Origin: Microcoleus sp. EPA2
GTDB taxonomy: Bacteria > Cyanobacteriota > Cyanobacteriia > Cyanobacteriales > Microcoleaceae
Direction: 5' to 3'
DNA length: 64,000 bases
Assembly (NCBI GenBank): GCA_020882975.1
Contig: JAHRFD010000003.1
Span: forward strand, 68,732 to 132,731
Of the stretch, positions 60,283 through 64,000 are shown in pieces; the stretch's first letter is position 1; the number at the start of each line of letters is the position of its first letter. Made by a program: the position numbers and the translations under genes. The notes under the pieces are model-generated. The model was given only the letters and a program-made list of their open reading frames with translations, was not told where the DNA came from and ran no database searches.

Positions 60283-61515
60283 CTAGCGTTGACCCTTTGA
60301 AAGTTGAGATTGTTTCAAATTTTCACATAAATTTCGATTAATCATGATGCTAGCTAGCCGATGTCCAAGTTGATTCCAGTGGCCTCCACAGTTGACATAA
60401 TTCTCGAAACCGTGGGCGCAAACCTGATGTTTGTCAGTGTATGCTTGAAACTGTTCGGCTAAACTCAGCACCCTAAAACCCTGGGTTCTACCCAAGTTGT
60501 CTAGTCGGCGATTGGGGTAAAACAAGTCCTGAATGTTGTTTTCTTTGATGAACTTTTGTCGCATGGCAACATCTGGGTGAACCTGAGTTGGATCGCCTAT
60601 GGTTACAACTAAGAAATCAGCTTTTTTTTGGACTACTTCATCCCGCATTGTCAAAATCAAACCCTCTGTAATTTTCCAAGCATCTTGCCAAGCTGCATCG
60701 GTTGGGGCCTTAAAATTCTGGGTGCTTAAGTTTGTAAAATCATTCGATAACTGTTGCTTTTTTCTCTCTAATTCTACCTTTTTCACAACTTGCAAAATGC
60801 GGGAGTTGTTGACTAACCAAGTGGGTAGTTTGTCGATCGCAGAAACGGCATAACGGTTGCGATCGATGGGAAGTAGAGTCCGAAAAGACATATCTGGAAC
60901 TAACTTACCACTAGCATCATACACAAAAAATGGTCGATAGCGATCGTATTCTAGTTGGGGTGAATTATTAATGACATCATTGCCAATAAAAAAAGCCAGG
61001 ACTACAATATCAGGACTGTAATCCCACACTTTTTTCCGCAACATAACTAATTCTTGAGCTGTGCTGTAACCCTGGACTCCAAAATTGATGACTTCAACTT
61101 TTTTGCGTCCTTTGACGGCTTCGCAATTGGTCAGTTTCCGTTCTAATTTTGACCAGAAAGTTTCTTCGATAGGTACGTGAATGGCTTCGGTGAAAGAATC
61201 CCCCAAAACTGCTACTCGCAAAGTATTTGGAGGTTTAGCTTTGGTGTGTTCGCGATCGCGCAAACCGTCGCTATTCACCTGCACAAAACTCGCGCCTTCG
61301 CCCTTCCACTCCCCTGACACACCGGGTTTGAGTTTCCAGCCCAAATCGCGATCGGCAGTATGGAAACCTGTTGGTGCAGAGTCTACCAAATCTCCTATTT
61401 TGGGATAGCCTTGAATCCCAGCAACTCGCAATCCCAATTCACCAATTATCACCCCCATTAATAAACCGCCGAGTGTCAAACCTAAGTTGACGCCCAAAGT
61501 CTTCAACTTGCTCAT
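60283..61515 (-). CDS. SGNH/GDSL hydrolase-like membrane-anchored protein, paralogue 1
   Basis: A 410-residue protein with an N-terminal transmembrane helix (about 8-28) and an SGNH domain with canonical blocks: VAVLGDSFTEAIHVP (nucleophile Ser), NFGVQGYSTAQE (Gly block), LAFFIGNDVINN (Asn block) and NCGGHWNQLGHRLA (His block, with Gly at the usual Asp position). It is more typical than the two downstream paralogues. The start is ATG 61515, four bases after the stop of the DUF5989 gene; longer frames would overlap that gene. SGNH proteins of this type act as acetyl-transferases or esterases on exported polymers. Confidence 0.85.
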   Translation of the reverse strand: MSKLKTLGVNLGLTLGGLLMGVIIGELGLRVAGIQGYPKIGDLVDSAPTGFHTADRDLGWKLKPGVSGEWKGEGASFVQVNSDGLRDREHTKAKPPNTLRVAVLGDSFTEAIHVPIEETFWSKLERKLTNCEAVKGRKKVEVINFGVQGYSTAQELVMLRKKVWDYSPDIVVLAFFIGNDVINNSPQLEYDRYRPFFVYDASGKLVPDMSFRTLLPIDRNRYAVSAIDKLPTWLVNNSRILQVVKKVELERKKQQLSNDFTNLSTQNFKAPTDAAWQDAWKITEGLILTMRDEVVQKKADFLVVTIGDPTQVHPDVAMRQKFIKENNIQDLFYPNRRLDNLGRTQGFRVLSLAEQFQAYTDKHQVCAHGFENYVNCGGHWNQLGHRLASIMINRNLCENLKQSQLSKGQR

Positions 61516-61519
61516 TCTG

Positions 61520-61684
61520 TCAAAACAAAGTGTAAATAAAGGGAGCAATTACAGAACCTTGACTGAGGACAATCAAAGCTCCTAAAAATACTAAAGTGAC
61601 AATTAAGGGCAACAGCCAATACTTTTGGCGTTCTTTCATAAACGCCCACAAGTCTTTGAGAAAGTCTAATGTTGATTCAAACAC
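61520..61684 (-). CDS. DUF5989 / SxtK-like small membrane protein
   Basis: A 54-residue gene easily missed because of its size and GTG start. It reads MFESTLDFLKDLWAFMKER, then QKYWLLPLIVTLVFLGALIV and LSQGSVIAPFIYTLF. One transmembrane helix (about 24-42) and the invariant KYWLLP and QGS.(V/I)APFIYTLF segments identify DUF5989. It starts on the base after the SxtJ-like stop (TAA-GTG) and ends four bases before the SGNH gene, so it belongs to the operon. In saxitoxin clusters a protein of this size (SxtK) follows SxtI and SxtJ; function unknown. Confidence 0.88.
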   Translation of the reverse strand: MFESTLDFLKDLWAFMKERQKYWLLPLIVTLVFLGALIVLSQGSVIAPFIYTLF

Positions 61685-62092
61685 TTAAAAAGGACGCTCC
61701 ATACTAACTTTGTTTCTGGCTTTACTGGGGACGCGGTAAGTATCCATTTTGGGATTTAGTTTACGTCGCATTGCATCTTCGCCAAATAGGCTTTTAATTA
61801 CTCCCATTGGCCACACTATCAGGTAAAAAACTATCCCCAGAATAATCGGAGTTTCGATTTTGTTAAGGATGAGTCCAAACCGCATCCAAGCGTGATAAAC
61901 GGGATTCAGGGATTTTGGCGCAACCAATCCTAGCACAACTAGCACTGCACCGATCGCCCAGGGCAACCAAGGTAGGGGATGACGGCGCAATAATGGTACT
62001 ACTAAACCGAATAGCAGTGCTATCAAACCGCCGATGAGGAGTCCGAAATCGCGCAAGCCTTTTTTATCGAGTTTTTTAATTTCGTCGCTCAT
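61685..62092 (-). CDS. SxtJ family membrane protein
   Basis: A 135-residue protein starting MSDEIKKLDKKGLRDFGLL. It has three to four transmembrane helices (about 15-35, 42-60, 80-105) and a conserved end with FYLIVWPMGVIKSLFGEDAM followed by RRKLNPKMDTY. This matches the SxtJ family, found after carbamoyltransferases both in saxitoxin clusters and in many bacteria without the toxin. It lies 181 bp downstream of the carbamoyltransferase gene with STRR repeats between, and abuts the DUF5989 gene. Function is unknown; a membrane complex with its neighbours is inferred. Confidence 0.87.
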   Translation of the reverse strand: MSDEIKKLDKKGLRDFGLLIGGLIALLFGLVVPLLRRHPLPWLPWAIGAVLVVLGLVAPKSLNPVYHAWMRFGLILNKIETPIILGIVFYLIVWPMGVIKSLFGEDAMRRKLNPKMDTYRVPSKARNKVSMERPF

Positions 62093-62099
62093 GGGAAAT

Positions 62100-62272
62100 A
62101 AGGAAGAAGGAAGAGGGAAGAAGGAAGAGGGAAGAGGGAAGAGGGAAGAAGGAAGAGGGAAGAAGGAAGAAGGAAGAGGGAAGAGGGAAGAAAGCCCTTC
62201 GACGCTTCGACTCCGCTCAGCGCACCGATAACTAATGACTAATGACTAATGACTAATGACTAATGACTAATA
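62100..62272. repeat. STRR tracts (GGAAGAA/GGAAGAG and CTAATGA heptamers)
   Basis: About twelve purine heptamers (62100-62190) are followed by six CTAATGA heptamers (62230-62272). They fill the gap between the carbamoyltransferase stop and the SxtJ start. Confidence 0.85.
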
Positions 62273-62273
62273 A

Positions 62274-64000
62274 CTAATCTAGTTCAAATTCATTTTTCCA
62301 AGCATCATCTTGTTTCCAAGGAATTTGTTCGGATTTAGAAAGCAAGAAATTCTCCAAAACCAGATAGTCCATTTCAGTACGCATGAAACAGCGATAAGCA
62401 TCCTCTGGAGTACAAACAATCGGTTCGCCACGGACATTAAAAGAAGTATTAACTAAAATCCCACATCCCGATCGCTTTTCAAAGTGACTAATTAAGTCAT
62501 AGTACCGAGGATTAGTTTCCTTGTGAACCGTTTGGACACGCGCCGAGTAATCAACGTGAGTAACAGACGGAATCTCGGAGCGCGGAACGTTGAGCTTGTC
62601 AATGCCAAACAGTTGTTCTTGTTCGGGTGTCATCGGAATGCGGAGACTGGTTTTGACAGGAGCCACCAATAGCATATAAGGGCTAGAATGATCCATCTCA
62701 AAATAATCAGCCACACGTTCGGCTAAGACTGACGGCGCAAAAGGTCGAAAAGATTCCCGATATTTAATTTTCAGGTTCATGACCGACTGCATTTTAGCAT
62801 TGCGGGGATCGCCAATGATCGATCGACCTCCCAGAGCCCGCGGGCCAAATTCCATCCGTCCTTGGAACCATCCCACCACATTGCCCTGTTCCAGAATTTC
62901 TGCCAACTGCGGCATTAATTCGGCATCATCCAATCGATGATAGCTAGCTTTGACAGCATCCAAATATTCGAGAATTTCTGTGTCAGTAAACTTTGGCCCC
63001 AAATAAGAACCGCGCATTTGGTCGCGACAAGTTAAATGAGCGATAGACTTAGTAACAGTTGCCACTGGTGGGTTGGTAGTGAGAACTTCAGTCCGCTCCT
63101 CCTGGAGTTCCTTTAATGGGAATCCATCACCTGGAACAGTACGAGTTTGTTCGCAATACTGATACCAAATCGCCAAAGCCGCACCCAAAGCACCGCCAGC
63201 ATCTCCTGATGCCGGCTGAATCCAAATATCTTTGAAAATGCCTTCCCGCAAAATGCGGCCGTTAGCTACGCAGTTAAGAGCAACGCCACCAGCGAGGCAA
63301 AGATAATCGACATTCAATTCTTTTTTAACTGTTCTGCAAAGCCGCAACACAACTTCTTCAGTGACAACTTGAATGGAAGCGGCAATATCCATTTCTCGCT
63401 GAGTTAATTTCCCTTCAGCTTGGCGTGGCGGGCCTTCAAACAGTTCGTCAAACTTCTGATTGGTCATGGTTAAGCCAACTGTATAGTTGAAATAATCCAT
63501 GTTTAAACGGAAAGTTCCGTCATCTTTGAGGTCGATTAAATAGTTGAGAATTTTGTCTACATATTTGGGTTCGCCGTAGGGTGCTAAACCCATGAGTTTG
63601 TATTCACCTGAGTTGACTTTGAAGCCTGTGTAGTAGGTGAAAGCGGAATAAAGCAAACCCAAGGAGTGAGGAAAGTCGATTTCCCACTCAGGAGTTAGTT
63701 CGTTGCCCTCTCCCAGCCAGACTGAGGTTGTCGCCCATTCTCCCACGCCGTCGAGACACAAAACGGCGGCTTTGTGAAACGGGCTGGGGAAAAATGCTGA
63801 GGCGGCGTGGGATTGGTGGTGTTCGGTAAATAGTAGAGATGGTTTGAGTTTTGAGGTTTTGCAGTTTGCCATTTCTGCAAGTTCTCTTTTGAGCATGGTT
63901 TTGAGGTAAAGCTTTTCTTTTAGCCAGATGGGCATGGCGGTTAAGAAAGAACGAAAACCTTTGGGTGCGTAGGCTAAATAGGTTTCGAGTAGGCGCTCGA
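62274..64000 (-). CDS. Carbamoyltransferase (NodU/CmcH/SxtI-like), 5' end outside window
   Basis: Transfers carbamoyl from carbamoyl phosphate to a hydroxyl group, via an adenylate in this family. The frame stays open to the window edge (…LLETYLAYAPKGFRSFLTAM precedes the internal Met at 63935), so the start and part of the N-terminus lie beyond 64000. The Kae1-like N-terminal domain shows metal-binding EHHQSHAASAFF, CLDGVGEWATTS and GLAPYGEP. The C-terminal domain shows GRMEFGPRALGGRSIIGDPR, SFRPFAPSVL and LVNTSFNVRGEPIVC. It heads an operon with SxtJ-like, DUF5989 and three SGNH genes, so the acceptor may be a membrane-exported glycan or lipid (inference). Confidence 0.93.
   Translation of the reverse strand, partial: ERLLETYLAYAPKGFRSFLTAMPIWLKEKLYLKTMLKRELAEMANCKTSKLKPSLLFTEHHQSHAASAFFPSPFHKAAVLCLDGVGEWATTSVWLGEGNELTPEWEIDFPHSLGLLYSAFTYYTGFKVNSGEYKLMGLAPYGEPKYVDKILNYLIDLKDDGTFRLNMDYFNYTVGLTMTNQKFDELFEGPPRQAEGKLTQREMDIAASIQVVTEEVVLRLCRTVKKELNVDYLCLAGGVALNCVANGRILREGIFKDIWIQPASGDAGGALGAALAIWYQYCEQTRTVPGDGFPLKELQEERTEVLTTNPPVATVTKSIAHLTCRDQMRGSYLGPKFTDTEILEYLDAVKASYHRLDDAELMPQLAEILEQGNVVGWFQGRMEFGPRALGGRSIIGDPRNAKMQSVMNLKIKYRESFRPFAPSVLAERVADYFEMDHSSPYMLLVAPVKTSLRIPMTPEQEQLFGIDKLNVPRSEIPSVTHVDYSARVQTVHKETNPRYYDLISHFEKRSGCGILVNTSFNVRGEPIVCTPEDAYRCFMRTEMDYLVLENFLLSKSEQIPWKQDDAWKNEFELD

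Noticed and set aside
57553-64000. Saxitoxin biosynthesis cluster
   Set aside because: Only sxtI/J/K-like genes are present, and these families occur widely outside toxin clusters; no sxtA-type or other core toxin gene is in the window.

Overview
The window looks like chromosomal DNA of a filamentous, oscillatorialean-type cyanobacterium (Microcoleus/Oscillatoria-like; genus is inference). Evidence: the cyanobacterial HIP1 octamer GCGATCGC is everywhere, heptanucleotide short tandem repeats sit next to many genes, and there are typically cyanobacterial genes: heme oxygenase for bilin synthesis, an Sll0418-like plastoquinone/tocopherol methyltransferase, DUF3288, zinc-ribbon kinases fused to WD40 propellers, and GyrB with a Synechocystis-type intein. 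No rRNA, tRNA or CRISPR array was found.

Layout. 1-1.1 kb: a REP-associated tyrosine transposase (RAYT) embedded in arrays of its likely palindromic REP units. 1.1-7.3 kb: accessory region with a secreted thioredoxin-like protein, a DUF2281 antitoxin, a DUF433/DUF5615 toxin-antitoxin pair flanked by HIP1-rich repeats, a 5'-truncated lipase with RTX repeats, a divergent STAND (NB-ARC-type) ATPase and a MITE-like element with long terminal inverted repeats. 7.3-15 kb: Uma2 nuclease, an orphan ABC ATPase, a phosphoribulokinase paralogue lacking one regulatory cysteine, a DUF697 GTPase, a DUF937 protein and ilvD. 15-26 kb: a TnpB remnant, a pentapeptide-repeat protein, a TSUP exporter, small unknowns, a GIY-YIG protein, two Ser/Thr kinases, a Ca2+/H+ antiporter and an F6P-aldolase/transaldolase-like enzyme. 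26-36 kb: pabC-like and pabB-like genes, the methyltransferase, a second TnpB remnant abutting pyrD, a large multi-GAF protein and an unknown membrane protein. 36-45 kb: secA, DUF3288, a WD40 kinase with a decayed ATP site, msrP, a second Uma2 gene and miaA. 45-57 kb: gyrB interrupted by two inteins, ho1, an SLH-domain protein overlapping mfd, and a CNNM/CorC-like membrane protein. 57.5-64 kb: a minus-strand operon of carbamoyltransferase (5' end off the window), SxtJ-like protein, a 54-codon DUF5989/SxtK-like gene and three SGNH-hydrolase-like membrane-anchored proteins.

Housekeeping functions present: protein export (SecA), replication topology (GyrB), transcription-coupled repair (Mfd), tRNA modification (MiaA), pyrimidine, branched-chain amino acid and folate synthesis, and photosynthetic cofactors (HO1, MPBQ methyltransferase). 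They are interspersed with repeat-rich accessory DNA. The most unusual items are the two-intein GyrB (both inteins at catalytic TOPRIM motifs), the sxtIJK-like carbamoyltransferase/SGNH operon, the RAYT/REP island and the predicted pseudokinase.
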